Below the pieces are notes generated by a model. It saw only the letters and a list, made by a program, of their open reading frames with translations, had not been told where the DNA came from and made no database searches. A program made the translations under genes and the position numbers. Below, piece after piece: positions 53,506-62,249 of a stretch of DNA of 64,000 nucleotides. Source of the DNA: Coriobacteriia bacterium (GTDB lineage Bacteria; Actinomycetota; Coriobacteriia; Coriobacteriales; UBA8131); NCBI GenBank assembly GCA_009784945.1, contig WQXH01000002.1:44107-108106 (forward strand), read 5' to 3'. Numbering within the stretch: position 1 is the first letter of the stretch; each line of letters starts with the position of its first letter.

Positions 53506-54165
53506 GTGAATCTGGAACAATTCAAGAAAAAAGCTGCAGAAGTCTATGACTGGGCTCCAGGTTGGGAGGCTATTGACGCCTGTCTCGACCCTCTCTACCC
53601 GGGTCAGGAGCCGCGTCACTTTGGTGCGCCCATGTCCGATCGAGCAATATTTGGCGGCGACCAATATCTCGATGGCTTCAGTGTATACCAATCTCCTCAT
53701 GGGCATTTACACATTGTTACCTATGGTATGTCTGAGCTCTACATTAACGAGGAGTCACTGGGGGGAGAGTGGAGCAAGTGGGGCTACGAGATGACGATTC
53801 GACTCCCTCTTTGCGAGGAAAAGGAGTACCTGTGGGCCATCGACCTCTTGGCAAACCTCGCTCGCTACACCTTTGAACAACAAGCTTATTATGAGCCGCT
53901 TCAGTTCATAGGCGGCGATGGAAGCTCTATTTGCAGTGGATCTGGCAGCAGTCTTACGGGGCTTCTTATTATCAAAGATCCCGAGTTGCCTGGCACGGAC
54001 ACCCTTTACGGCAGGCTGGACTTCATGCAATTAGTGGGCATAACAGAAGACGAAAAAGCGGCGCTCAAAAAAGACAGCAGCCAGGCGCTGATCTTGTTTG
54101 AGCGCATGAAGCAGGACAATCCTTTTTTCATTACCGACCTAACACGAGAGCAAGGCTACCTATGA
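53506..54165 (+). CDS. suppressor-of-fused (SUFU) family protein
   Basis: 219 residues from a GTG with AAAAGG about 11 nt upstream; the frame opens at 53458. It shows the bacterial SUFU pattern: GWEAIDACLDPLYPGQEPRHFG, LDGFSVYQSP, HIVTYGMSELY, and WGYEMTIRLP, then FMQLVGITEDEKAAL. Bacterial SUFU proteins often act as immunity or adaptor proteins in toxin and mobile contexts. Next gene starts 31 nt downstream. Confidence 0.82.
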   Translation: MNLEQFKKKAAEVYDWAPGWEAIDACLDPLYPGQEPRHFGAPMSDRAIFGGDQYLDGFSVYQSPHGHLHIVTYGMSELYINEESLGGEWSKWGYEMTIRLPLCEEKEYLWAIDLLANLARYTFEQQAYYEPLQFIGGDGSSICSGSGSSLTGLLIIKDPELPGTDTLYGRLDFMQLVGITEDEKAALKKDSSQALILFERMKQDNPFFITDLTREQGYL

Positions 54166-54196
54166 TGGAGCTTGACAGAGAGGAGCGAGGTGGCTA

Positions 54197-54541
54197 ATGT
54201 CAAACGTCGAGGACTACATCAACAGCCAAGATGAAAAAGTGCAGCCACTGCTGCAGAGTATTCGTGAGATAATCTTAAGCAATGCCCCTGAGGCTGTTGA
54301 GAAGATGGCCTGGCAGATGCCCACCTATTGGCAGGGCAAGAACCTGATTCACTTTGCTGCTCATAAAAAGCATATTGGCCTCTACCCTGGCGCTGAGGCC
54401 ATTTTGCATTTTACTGAAAGGCTTCAAGGCTATAAGACTTCAAAGGGCGCAATCCAGCTGCCAATCTCCGAGCCCCTCGATTTGGCCTTAATTGCTGACA
54501 TAGTCTGCTGGCGCAAAGAAAGAGCAGCAGGAGGCCTTTAG
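54197..54541 (+). CDS. DUF1801 (YdhG-like) protein
   Basis: 114 residues matching the DUF1801 pattern: YINSQDEKVQPLLQSIREII, EKMAWQMPTYW, FAAHKKHIGLYPG and a C-terminal IADIVCWR. Related proteins are described as iron chaperone-like. ATG with GAGGAGCGAGG upstream, probably co-transcribed with the SUFU gene. Confidence 0.85.
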   Translation: MSNVEDYINSQDEKVQPLLQSIREIILSNAPEAVEKMAWQMPTYWQGKNLIHFAAHKKHIGLYPGAEAILHFTERLQGYKTSKGAIQLPISEPLDLALIADIVCWRKERAAGGL

Positions 54542-54674
54542 GAAGCGCCTTCGTGGCATAAGTTCCCTTGACACTTCTTCTCCTTTTTCTGTCTCCATTA
54601 GATAAAGGCTGATGTGTAATTCCTTCCCAAGAGAATGCTCTTTATGGACATAGTGCTATTAAGCCTCTAAACTC

Positions 54675-55079
54675 CTATGTATTGAGCGTAGTGATAAAAA
54701 GAGGGACTGAGTCTGTGCTCGGCTCAAAGCCACACTCTTGGTAGAAGCGCATTTTTTTGTCGTAGCCAACAAGAACAATCCTCAAGTAGCCTACATATCT
54801 CTCTTTGACCAAGCTTACTAGCTTTCTCCCAATGCCCAACTGCTGATACTTGGGATTGACGAGTAAGAAGTGCACATAGGCGGTCATGTCCCCATCATCC
54901 AGCGCATTAATAAGGCCAATGAGGTGCTCGCCATCCCAAGCGCTAAACACTGAGCCTGAGTTATTCATAGCGCAAACAAGTCTTTCTGGAAACTCAGCTG
55001 ACGACCACGCCACAGATAAAAACAATTCCTGCAGCTCCTCGGGTCTAAATTCCTGTGTGTCTTTATAGATTATCCTCAT
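54675..55079 (-). CDS. GNAT family N-acetyltransferase
   Basis: 134 residues: VHFLLVNPKYQQLGIGRKLVSLV is the acetyl-CoA pyrophosphate-binding motif (QxxGIG), and YDKKMRFYQECGFEPS is the C-terminal GNAT hallmark. GGGGAG lies 8 nt upstream of the ATG. Substrate unknown. The 395-bp stretch 55080-55474 beyond it contains no gene or structure that I can support. Confidence 0.88.
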   Translation of the reverse strand: MRIIYKDTQEFRPEELQELFLSVAWSSAEFPERLVCAMNNSGSVFSAWDGEHLIGLINALDDGDMTAYVHFLLVNPKYQQLGIGRKLVSLVKERYVGYLRIVLVGYDKKMRFYQECGFEPSTDSVPLFITTLNT

Positions 55080-55474
55080 GACGTTGACTCCCCTCTATGC
55101 AATAAATGACGCACATGATAGTGGCATCATTCTATCAAGTGAATGAAGGAACTGGAAATCCTGGTCTGATAAGTCTTCTCCTGATAAAACGCCTGATGAG
55201 GTTGTATTAGCGGGGACGAAGTGGTGGCGGGATAGGTGTTGGTGAGGCAGCTAGGGAGTCTGGAGCGTTAGCAAACTTATTCTAAGCAAGTATTGAGGGC
55301 GTGGTAGGTGGCTGGGCGTGATGTTTGGAAACGGCGAGGAGTTTCGTAACAGTCTGCCGTCCTCAATTGCCCCTCATTAATCAAAGAACTCCTGTAGAAG
55401 CCGCGATTAATACTTCGACAAGAAGGATGTGCGCTTGCTCTACGCGGATCTTCTCTCCACTAGATATCAGCTGC

Positions 55475-57013
55475 TTAACTTTTCTTGACTACGAACAGCA
55501 GCGCTAACAGGTAAGCCAGCGAGAATCCCAGTGCCAGGAGCGGAAGCTTAAAGGCCGAGAAGAGCAGAAAGCCTGCAATGAATATGAGCACGGTTACTTC
55601 GTAGCTTGCAGTCTGCTGAGTTTTTAAGAGAGGCAGATTGTCTACTCCTGAGCAAAGCACGAGTAGTGCGTTGACGACGAGACAGAAGAGCATAGCTAGC
55701 AGTATTAACGAAAGCGGCAAGAGCGAGTCAGTCAAGCCAAGGCTCAACAACACTACGACTACCGAAACCAGAGTGGAAAGCAAAAAGCCAGGGAGGGCGT
55801 TCAGCACCAAAAGATTGAGGTTGTCAAAGGGGAGATGATTTCTGATAAGACTGTTAGCGCGGTCGTCTCTGTAAGAACGCGTAATCTCGCGAAGCCCTCT
55901 GGGCAAGAGTAGAATCACCATAATCCATATGAGCCAGATAATGGGCAAATGAAAAGTGAGGAGGACTCCCATGGTGGCCAATGGTGGAACAGCTCCTCCC
56001 CAAATGATGATGGAAGGAATACCCTCAAATTGGCGCAAGTGCGACAGAAACGAGCGTGATACCACAGCGAAGCTTCCTAGGGCAAGTGGCGCGCTCACCC
56101 ATAGACCTCGACGTGCAATACGCCTCTTGCGACGAAACTCGCCTGCTCCTTCTAAGAGATAAAGCGATGCGAGCCTGAGGTTATGCGTCTCCGCATAGAG
56201 GGCGCTTTCGCTCACTACACGAATGACATCAACTCTTTTTGCAACCAAGGTAAGCAAGGGTAGGCCCATTAGGCACAGGAGGGCTAACACAGCAACCAAC
56301 AGAGGGAGCGCCAGTTGAGACCAAGACGAGAGAGTGGCTCCCGTAAAGAAAAACACAAGTACCACCAAAAGAAGTAGGCACAAAGAGACACCACCAATGT
56401 ACCACCACTTCATCTTTTGGGCTAAAGCTAAACGGGAAAGACCTATCACCCATGACCAAAGCACCGTGCCCACAAAGGATAACGCTGCTATTGCGGCAAA
56501 AACACCACTGCTTACTGCTGTATCTAAAACACTTTGGAATCCTGAGCCCATGAGGTAACCAAGTATTGCTCCTGTTACTCCCAAAAGCAGCATCTGGCTT
56601 AACACCTTCCAATAAACTATGCTCCGGACAGAAAGAGGGCTTGCTGCAATGTAAGCAATGTCGGGCTCAGAGAGCTTCCAAGGCGATGTCCAAGTGCTTA
56701 CGAGAGTAGAAAAGACAAAGAGAGCCAGGGGTAGCATGGGCATAAAACCATAAAGCTCTTGCGCCAGCCCAAGCTCTAAGGCAGCCAAGGCTGCAAAAGC
56801 AATCTTAACGTGGTGAAGTAAGGCAAGCCAAAGTAGCACTATTACAGTTGCAAGAAATGCGATTACATAGAGCTGATAAAGCCTACTGCTCAGTTCTTTT
56901 TCTTCTCGTATCTCTGAAGAAATAAAGCCAGCGAAGACTCCTGTCGAAGCTCGCCAACCCAGTATAGCCTTTGTTTGGGCATAAAGCCAAAAGTCATTCC
57001 ACAGCAGTTTCAT
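55475..57013 (-). CDS. ABC transporter membrane subunit
   Basis: About 512 residues with roughly 12 hydrophobic segments, and EExE-like loops between them. It begins MKLLWNDFWLYAQTKAILGWR, then paired helices (LYVIAFLATVIVLLWLALL and others) to a last helix next to FVVKKS. This matches large ABC-2-like exporter permeases. It follows the ATP-binding gene with a 12-nt gap, so the two form an exporter; substrate unknown. Confidence 0.78.
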   Translation of the reverse strand: MKLLWNDFWLYAQTKAILGWRASTGVFAGFISSEIREEKELSSRLYQLYVIAFLATVIVLLWLALLHHVKIAFAALAALELGLAQELYGFMPMLPLALFVFSTLVSTWTSPWKLSEPDIAYIAASPLSVRSIVYWKVLSQMLLLGVTGAILGYLMGSGFQSVLDTAVSSGVFAAIAALSFVGTVLWSWVIGLSRLALAQKMKWWYIGGVSLCLLLLVVLVFFFTGATLSSWSQLALPLLVAVLALLCLMGLPLLTLVAKRVDVIRVVSESALYAETHNLRLASLYLLEGAGEFRRKRRIARRGLWVSAPLALGSFAVVSRSFLSHLRQFEGIPSIIIWGGAVPPLATMGVLLTFHLPIIWLIWIMVILLLPRGLREITRSYRDDRANSLIRNHLPFDNLNLLVLNALPGFLLSTLVSVVVVLLSLGLTDSLLPLSLILLAMLFCLVVNALLVLCSGVDNLPLLKTQQTASYEVTVLIFIAGFLLFSAFKLPLLALGFSLAYLLALLFVVKKS

Positions 57014-57025
57014 GGCCATGCAACG

Positions 57026-57769
57026 TCAGTCTATACTTGCTGGAGCGCCAAAGTGCTCTTGTTCATTGAGATTAAATAGGCCTTCGAGGGCGTCCTTGTT
57101 AATGAGCTTGATGCTTTTCTCACTAATCTGCAGTGCTCTGTTTGCACAAGAAAGCGGTATTCTCTGGTGGCAGCTCAAGAGAATGCTTGCACCCTCTTGG
57201 GCAAAGGATGCCAACTGATTGCTCAGCAAAAGAGCGGTCTTTTGATCAAGAAAGGCAAAGGCTTCGTCGAGTAGCAGGAGCCTTGGTTTGACCATCAAAG
57301 CTATTACGACAGCCAGCTTGTGCCTCATACCCCGAGAGTATGTGGACGGATAACGTTGCAGGTGCTCGTGCAGACCAAAAGCCGTTGCGAGCCAGTGAGC
57401 GCATTCGTGGTCATTGACCCTTCGATTAGCTTTGAGAACGAAATCAATATGCTCTTCTGCTGTCATATCAGCATAGAAAGGCGGGGTGTCAGAAACAAAG
57501 GAGAGCTCGGCTCTCAGATCTCTGGCAGTGCCGACCAAGAGCTTGCCTGAAACGTGGATAGTGCCGCTCGCAGGAGTGTCAAGCCCTGCTAGGCACCGCA
57601 TCAAGGTCGATTTGCCAGACCCATTTTGTCCCACTAGTAAGCATACGTCTCCAGGATTGAGCGAAAAGTTCACCTGCTCCCAAACCAACTGCTTACCATA
57701 GTTATATGAGAGGTTTGAGACAGCTAAGACCTTGCTTGTCTGGTAATCCATTAAAGGCGTACTGCCCAT
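57026..57769 (-). CDS. ABC transporter ATP-binding protein
   Basis: About 247 residues from the ATG at 57769, with AAAGGT about 11 nt upstream; GTG at 57781 is an alternative. Walker A GQNGSGKST, Q-loop region SFVSDTPP, signature YSRGMRHKLAV (a variant of LSGGQ), Walker B LLLLDEAF and H-loop SCH are present. Partner of the membrane protein downstream. Confidence 0.9.
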   Translation of the reverse strand: MGSTPLMDYQTSKVLAVSNLSYNYGKQLVWEQVNFSLNPGDVCLLVGQNGSGKSTLMRCLAGLDTPASGTIHVSGKLLVGTARDLRAELSFVSDTPPFYADMTAEEHIDFVLKANRRVNDHECAHWLATAFGLHEHLQRYPSTYSRGMRHKLAVVIALMVKPRLLLLDEAFAFLDQKTALLLSNQLASFAQEGASILLSCHQRIPLSCANRALQISEKSIKLINKDALEGLFNLNEQEHFGAPASID

Positions 57770-57824
57770 GTATCTAGCCACCTTTCAAAGCATTGCCAAT
57801 AAGTATGAACAAGCTGTCCCTAAA

Positions 57825-58016
57825 TTATACACTGCCCTTGATGTAGGCGCGATAGCTGCTCCATCTATATCCATTCGGTGTATTCGTTATTTTGGCGAGC
57901 GTCGGGTTTTTGTGTATGTATCGAACAAGGGTCAAGAGATAGCGATCATCTTCAACACATTGGCGGGCTTGCCTTGTCATCTCCGATAATCCTTTCCTGT
58001 GTAGACCTCTGGACAA
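57825..58016 (-). pseudogene. REP-associated tyrosine (Y1) transposase, C-terminal remnant
   Basis: Minus-strand frame EDDRYLLTLVRYIHKNP then GYRWSSYRAYIKG is the conserved C-terminal signature of RAYT transposases. The N-terminal part with the HUH and catalytic Tyr is missing. It stands beside the REP-like palindrome at 58040-58062. Confidence 0.78.
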
Positions 58017-58038
58017 AAGAAGAGCACAAAGGGAGAAA

Positions 58039-58062
58039 ATGGGACAAAATCAGACCGTCCCC
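58039..58062. repeat. REP-like palindrome next to transposase remnant
   Basis: TGGGAC...GTCCCCA with an imperfect centre, the same family as the GGGACAGG palindromes at 37908 and 38531. It probably marks the end of a former RAYT unit. Confidence 0.55.
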
Positions 58063-58210
58063 AATTGTCACACCAATTGTCCATGATTTTGATATATGTC
58101 AAAAACTGAGTGCCACTTTATGCAGTTTGTGTTACTATTTTTTGCGGACTGGGCTCTCTTGATTCCTGTGCAAGCAAGGAGTGCTGTCAAGACCACGATA
58201 AGGAGGACAA

Positions 58211-59671
58211 ATGGGTGGCATAGCTGAGGTTAATTCTGCAATTAACAGTTTTGTGTGGGGTCCAGTGATGCTCGTGTTTATTGTGGGGGTTGGTGTGTAC
58301 TACTCCTTCCGCCTTGGCTTTTTGCAGGTTTCAAAGTTTGGAACATGGAACAAGCTCACCTTGGGGCAAATATCCTTTCGCAAAAAGACAGATGCTGGAA
58401 AGCTCTCGCCATTTCAAGCCTTTTCGACAGCTATGGCAGCCACTGCAGGGGTGGGTAATCTGGTTGGTGTCTCAACCTCTATCATCCTTGGTGGCCCTGG
58501 CGCCATACTCTGGATGTTTGTGTCGGGCTTTTTTGGAATGATTACCAAGTTTGCCGAGATTGTGCTTGCCGTTCGTTTTCGTGTACGCGATAAAAAGGGG
58601 GACTTTGTTGGTGGCCCCATGTATTATATTTCGCGCGGCTTAGGAAAAAGCTGGCGCTGGCTTGCTGTATTATTTGCCATTTTTGGAGCAGTCTGCGCCT
58701 TTGGCATTGGCAATATGACACAGATTAATGCGGTTATCGGCACGTCTTCGCAGATGCTGGTTGATTTGGGAGTCATGACTACCTCACAAACAGAAGGCTT
58801 TCAAGCCTACAAGCTTGTTTACGGAATCATACTCGCAGCGATGGTGGGTCTCGTGATTCTTGGTGGTCTCAAGCGAATTGGCGCCACTGCAGAATTGCTC
58901 GTGCCCTTTGCAGGTATTTTCTGCATCATTGGCTCGATAATTGCCATCGTCATGAATGGCGATCAATTTGGTGCTGCGGTAAGCTCAATTTTCATCCACG
59001 CCTTTTCTAGCGAAGCGTTAGTGGGAGGCGTTGTGGGCTACGCAGTAATGAATGCTGTTCGATTTGGTATTGCCAGAGGCGTATTTACCAATGAAGCCGG
59101 CTTGGGCTCGGCTCCCATCGCCCATGCTGCTGCGGATGTGAAGCATCCCGTTAAGCAGGGTATGTGGGGGCTATTTGAAGTCTTTGCTGACACGCTCATC
59201 ATGTGCACACTCACGGCCTTAGTCATTCTCACCTCGGGAGTCTACTTGGGCAATCCAGAAATGTGGATACAAAGTGGCGATGGTGCTGCCTTGGTTAGTC
59301 AAGCTTTCTCAGCGTCATTTGGCATCTTTGGCTCGGTCTTCATAGCTATTTGTACTTTGATTTTTGCCTACTGCACAACGCTGAGCTGGTCTTTGTATGG
59401 CGTTCGCTGCTTCCAGTACTTAACTAAAGGCAGAGGAATTACGGGGTACCGCCTGGCTTTTTGCCTGGTTGTCGTAGTAGCTGCCATCATGCAACTGACC
59501 CTTGCTTGGGATATTGCCGACACGCTCAACGGCCTGATGGCCATACCTAACCTGATTGCTCTCATTGGACTTTCAGGACTGGTAGTCAGAATCTACAAAG
59601 ACTGGCGCAAGGGTGAGAATAAATATGACACAGAGGTCACCGATGCTGGCATCGACCCAGACGCAGAATAG
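58211..59671 (+). CDS. sodium:alanine (AGCS family) symporter
   Basis: 486 residues with about 11 membrane helices and the AGCS signatures FSTAMAATAGVGNLVGVST, GPGAILWMFVSGFFGM, KFAEIVLAVRFR, and TNEAGLGSAPIAHAAA. Imports alanine or glycine with sodium ions. AAGGAGG lies 5 nt upstream of the ATG, a strong site. Stand-alone gene, consistent with an amino-acid-fermenting host. Confidence 0.93.
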   Translation: MGGIAEVNSAINSFVWGPVMLVFIVGVGVYYSFRLGFLQVSKFGTWNKLTLGQISFRKKTDAGKLSPFQAFSTAMAATAGVGNLVGVSTSIILGGPGAILWMFVSGFFGMITKFAEIVLAVRFRVRDKKGDFVGGPMYYISRGLGKSWRWLAVLFAIFGAVCAFGIGNMTQINAVIGTSSQMLVDLGVMTTSQTEGFQAYKLVYGIILAAMVGLVILGGLKRIGATAELLVPFAGIFCIIGSIIAIVMNGDQFGAAVSSIFIHAFSSEALVGGVVGYAVMNAVRFGIARGVFTNEAGLGSAPIAHAAADVKHPVKQGMWGLFEVFADTLIMCTLTALVILTSGVYLGNPEMWIQSGDGAALVSQAFSASFGIFGSVFIAICTLIFAYCTTLSWSLYGVRCFQYLTKGRGITGYRLAFCLVVVVAAIMQLTLAWDIADTLNGLMAIPNLIALIGLSGLVVRIYKDWRKGENKYDTEVTDAGIDPDAE

Positions 59672-59739
59672 TTCCGTGTGTTTTCTACCCAAGTCTACCG
59701 CCAAGTTTATTTATGTCCGGAGCTTGAGAGGAGCCAGAA

Positions 59740-60765
59740 ATGTATCAGAGTGTCAAGAAGAGCAGAGTGCCGCTCATCCTCTTTCTCGTTTTGGCAGTGG
59801 ATGCCTACATTGTATCGGCTGTAATTCTTTTTAGTATTCCCGAGAGTTACCGAGCCCTCGTCGCAAGCATCGCAATCCCGCTTGACCTCATGATTGTAGT
59901 GCCTGCTTTTTTTTATTTCCTGGTCATTAAACGTTATAAGCTCGCCCCAGCCCTTCTCCTGCCTGTTATCGCACTCGGTGGCCTCTTCGTTTTTCAAGTG
60001 GTTAGGCCAGAAAACTACCTGGCTTTCTTAGCCATTGCCGCAATTGCCTTTACGATAGAGCTGGTCATCATTGTGCATGAGGTCAGGCGCATCGGTAAGG
60101 TTTACAAGCAGGCGAGAGGAGCATCAAACGACCCACGAGAATGGTTCTTTGCACCTGCCTATGCACTGGTGCCGAGCCACTCGGTTGCTTTCGCAATAGG
60201 AACCGAGCTCATGATGACTTACTATGCCCTTTGCTCCTGGCGCAAAAAGCCCCTTGTGCCCCCTGGGTCTGAGGCTTTCAGCTGTCACAAAGACACTGGC
60301 TATCTCTCGGTAATGTGCGTCTTTGCATTTTTACTTCCCCTTGAAATCGTAGCGCTACACGTACTAATATCTCTATGGAATCCGACAGTTGCCCTTGTAG
60401 TTACTGTGTTGGGCGTCTACACAGCGATTTGGCTACTGGGAGACTGTCGAGCAACGCTGCTACGCCCCATCACCCTTTCAACGAGGACGCTCACTCTCAA
60501 CTCCGGCATTAGGCTGTCGAGCAAAGTCCCCCTGACTTCCATACAGTCCATTGGCTCTGAAAACCCTGGCTTTTCAAAGGCTGAGACTCTCGATATTGGC
60601 CTGCTGTTTTCAACTAACATGTGGATAACGCTTTGCGAACCCCAAGAAATCAAAGCTCTCTTCCAAAGAAAAAAGCAGGTGCGAGCCATTGGGTTATCCA
60701 TAGACAGTGTGCCATCCTTCAAGAAGGCTCTATTGGAATCTATGGAGAGTCAAGACGCATCATAA
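59740..60765 (+). CDS. membrane protein with C-terminal PH-like domain
   Basis: 341 residues, ATG with GAGAGGAG 6 nt upstream. Three or four N-terminal helices (LILFLVLAVDAYIVSAVILF and following), a charged loop (about 115-150), two further helices near 190-235, then a soluble C-terminal part (LTLNSGIRLSSKVPLTSIQSIG...) that looks like a bacterial PH domain. No specific function recognised. Confidence 0.65.
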   Translation: MYQSVKKSRVPLILFLVLAVDAYIVSAVILFSIPESYRALVASIAIPLDLMIVVPAFFYFLVIKRYKLAPALLLPVIALGGLFVFQVVRPENYLAFLAIAAIAFTIELVIIVHEVRRIGKVYKQARGASNDPREWFFAPAYALVPSHSVAFAIGTELMMTYYALCSWRKKPLVPPGSEAFSCHKDTGYLSVMCVFAFLLPLEIVALHVLISLWNPTVALVVTVLGVYTAIWLLGDCRATLLRPITLSTRTLTLNSGIRLSSKVPLTSIQSIGSENPGFSKAETLDIGLLFSTNMWITLCEPQEIKALFQRKKQVRAIGLSIDSVPSFKKALLESMESQDAS

Positions 60766-60892
60766 CGAAAAGTAAGCCAGCTAAAAGCCGATTAAGGCTG
60801 ACGCATAATGCTGGTGTGCCAAGGTATAGAATTTCTGCTGAAGGAAGAGGGGCGAGTGTGCCCTGCTCAAGAAGAACAGAAGGTAACAAACA

Positions 60893-61473
60893 ATGCATTT
60901 CTTTTTACAGGGTGCAAAAGGTGTTGGAAAGTCAGTTTTACTCCAAGAGGTCTAGCGCCCTTTGCCTCAATGGTTGCTGGATTTGTTACACAGCGCCTCA
61001 AGCTCAATGAGAAGCCTGTAGGCTATAGAGCACTGGTCATTCAAGGCACACTGGAACCGGTGGAGATGTCTTATTCAGAAAACATGAAAGATGTCTTTCT
61101 GGCACGCGGCAAAAAAGACATTGCAATTTTGGAGCAAAAGATACAAGAGGCTGAGCAGGCTATTAGGGACAAGCGTACAAAAATCGTTATGCTCGACGAA
61201 ATAGGTGGCTTTGAGCTTAGCTCAGACACATTCATGAGCTCACTATTGCAAATACTGGCATCTGGAAAACCTTGCGTTGGTGTTTTGAAGTCTGCTGAAA
61301 ACTTAAAAAGCACTCTATGGTCATCTGGCATGCAGCTTGAACATCAAGTCCAGCACGCTAGACTAGCGCAGACTATTCAGCAAAACGGGGAGCTTCATAC
61401 TGTTACCGCAGAGAGTATACAGTACTTGAGAAGCAAGCTGAATCACTTCATAAGTCAAGCACAAAAGAGCTAA
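60893..61473 (+). pseudogene. THEP1-type nucleoside-triphosphatase, frameshifted
   Basis: The natural start is the ATG at 60893, preceded by GAAGG. It reads MHFFLQGAKGVGKSVLLQEV, a perfect THEP1 N-terminus with P-loop GAKGVGKS, then meets TAG at 60953-60955. The family continues in the next frame with APFASMVAGFVTQRL, through Walker B KIVMLDEIGGFEL, to a stop at 61473. One missing base near 60949-60952 restores a single frame. It is either a recent mutation or a sequence error; the open frame from 60808 is artefactual at its N-terminus. It lies just before the metal-uptake-like genes. Confidence 0.85.
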
Positions 61474-61577
61474 GCAGGGTATACCCCAGGCGGGAGCCTG
61501 AGCAATAACGGTAGATCTGCCGGTAAGAATAAGACTATGCAAGAAAATCAATAATTGACATTTTTGAAATCTCGAGT

Positions 61578-61618
61578 ATTATCCTTGACTATGAATAATA
61601 TTCTCTGTCAAGGATAAT
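61578..61618. promoter_or_regulatory. 12-bp inverted repeat upstream of fmdE-like cluster
   Basis: ATTATCCTTGAC (61578-61589) and GTCAAGGATAAT (61607-61618) are exact inverted copies around 17 A+T-rich bases. The repeat lies 65 nt before the FmdE GTG. It resembles an operator for a dimeric metalloregulator; no T tract follows, so it is not a terminator. Confidence 0.6.
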
Positions 61619-61682
61619 TCCTGGAGACTGGATTGCGACCCAAGCAGGCTGCTGGCAAAGAGATGATGGAAGGAGGGTCTTT

Positions 61683-62249
61683 GTGAGGACTTTTGCAGAG
61701 GATTTACAGGTAGCAACAGCGTATCATGGGCACCTATGTGCTGGACAAATCATAGGAGTGCGAATGGCTCGTAGAGGGCTGAGTGCCCTGGGGATTGATG
61801 ACCCAGGGGAGTCTCGCAACCTGGTTGTCTATGTGGAATGCGACCGTTGCCTAACTGATGCCATTGGCACAGTGACAGGTTGTAAGCTAGGCAGACGCAG
61901 CCTCAAGTGGATGGACTATGGTAAATCGGCTGCCACTTTTCTAAACACAGATACGGGAGAAGCTGTTCGCCTCAATACAAAACAGTTTTACTCGCCGCCA
62001 GAAGATATCGATCTAGTCAAGTTTTTTGAAGCCATACCTGATGATGAGATGTTCAATGCTACACGAGTCAAAGTTGACTACCGGCAAGTGGATCTGCCTG
62101 GAAAGCCCTTGGAGCGCGCTACGTGCCAGGCGTGCAACGAGGTGGTTAATGATGGACGTCAAATCACACAGGGCGCACAGGTGTTATGTAAAGCCTGCGC
62201 CAATGGCGCATACTACGATTTATACGAGGAGGAGATGTCAAATGCGTAA
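61683..62249 (+). CDS. FmdE family protein with C-terminal zinc ribbon
   Basis: 188 residues from a GTG with GGAAGGAGGG upstream. The FmdE domain has HGHLCAGQIIGVRMARRG, VECDRCLTDAIGTVTGCKLG and YGKSAATFLN, then the C-terminal ribbon CQACNEVV...CKACANGAYY. Outside methanogens such proteins are often next to molybdate, tungstate or iron-type transport genes, as here. Function unknown; metal or cofactor handling is inferred. It overlaps the next gene by 8 nt. Confidence 0.88.
   Translation: MRTFAEDLQVATAYHGHLCAGQIIGVRMARRGLSALGIDDPGESRNLVVYVECDRCLTDAIGTVTGCKLGRRSLKWMDYGKSAATFLNTDTGEAVRLNTKQFYSPPEDIDLVKFFEAIPDDEMFNATRVKVDYRQVDLPGKPLERATCQACNEVVNDGRQITQGAQVLCKACANGAYYDLYEEEMSNA

Noticed and set aside
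55080..55474. Short open frame in the gene-free gap (55325-55507)
   Set aside because: No ribosome site, odd composition, and overlap with the permease 3' end; no gene supported.
60808..60892. Upstream start of the NTPase frame at 60808
   Set aside because: The sequence before 60955 in that frame has no family similarity, while the other frame carries the P-loop and a ribosome site.
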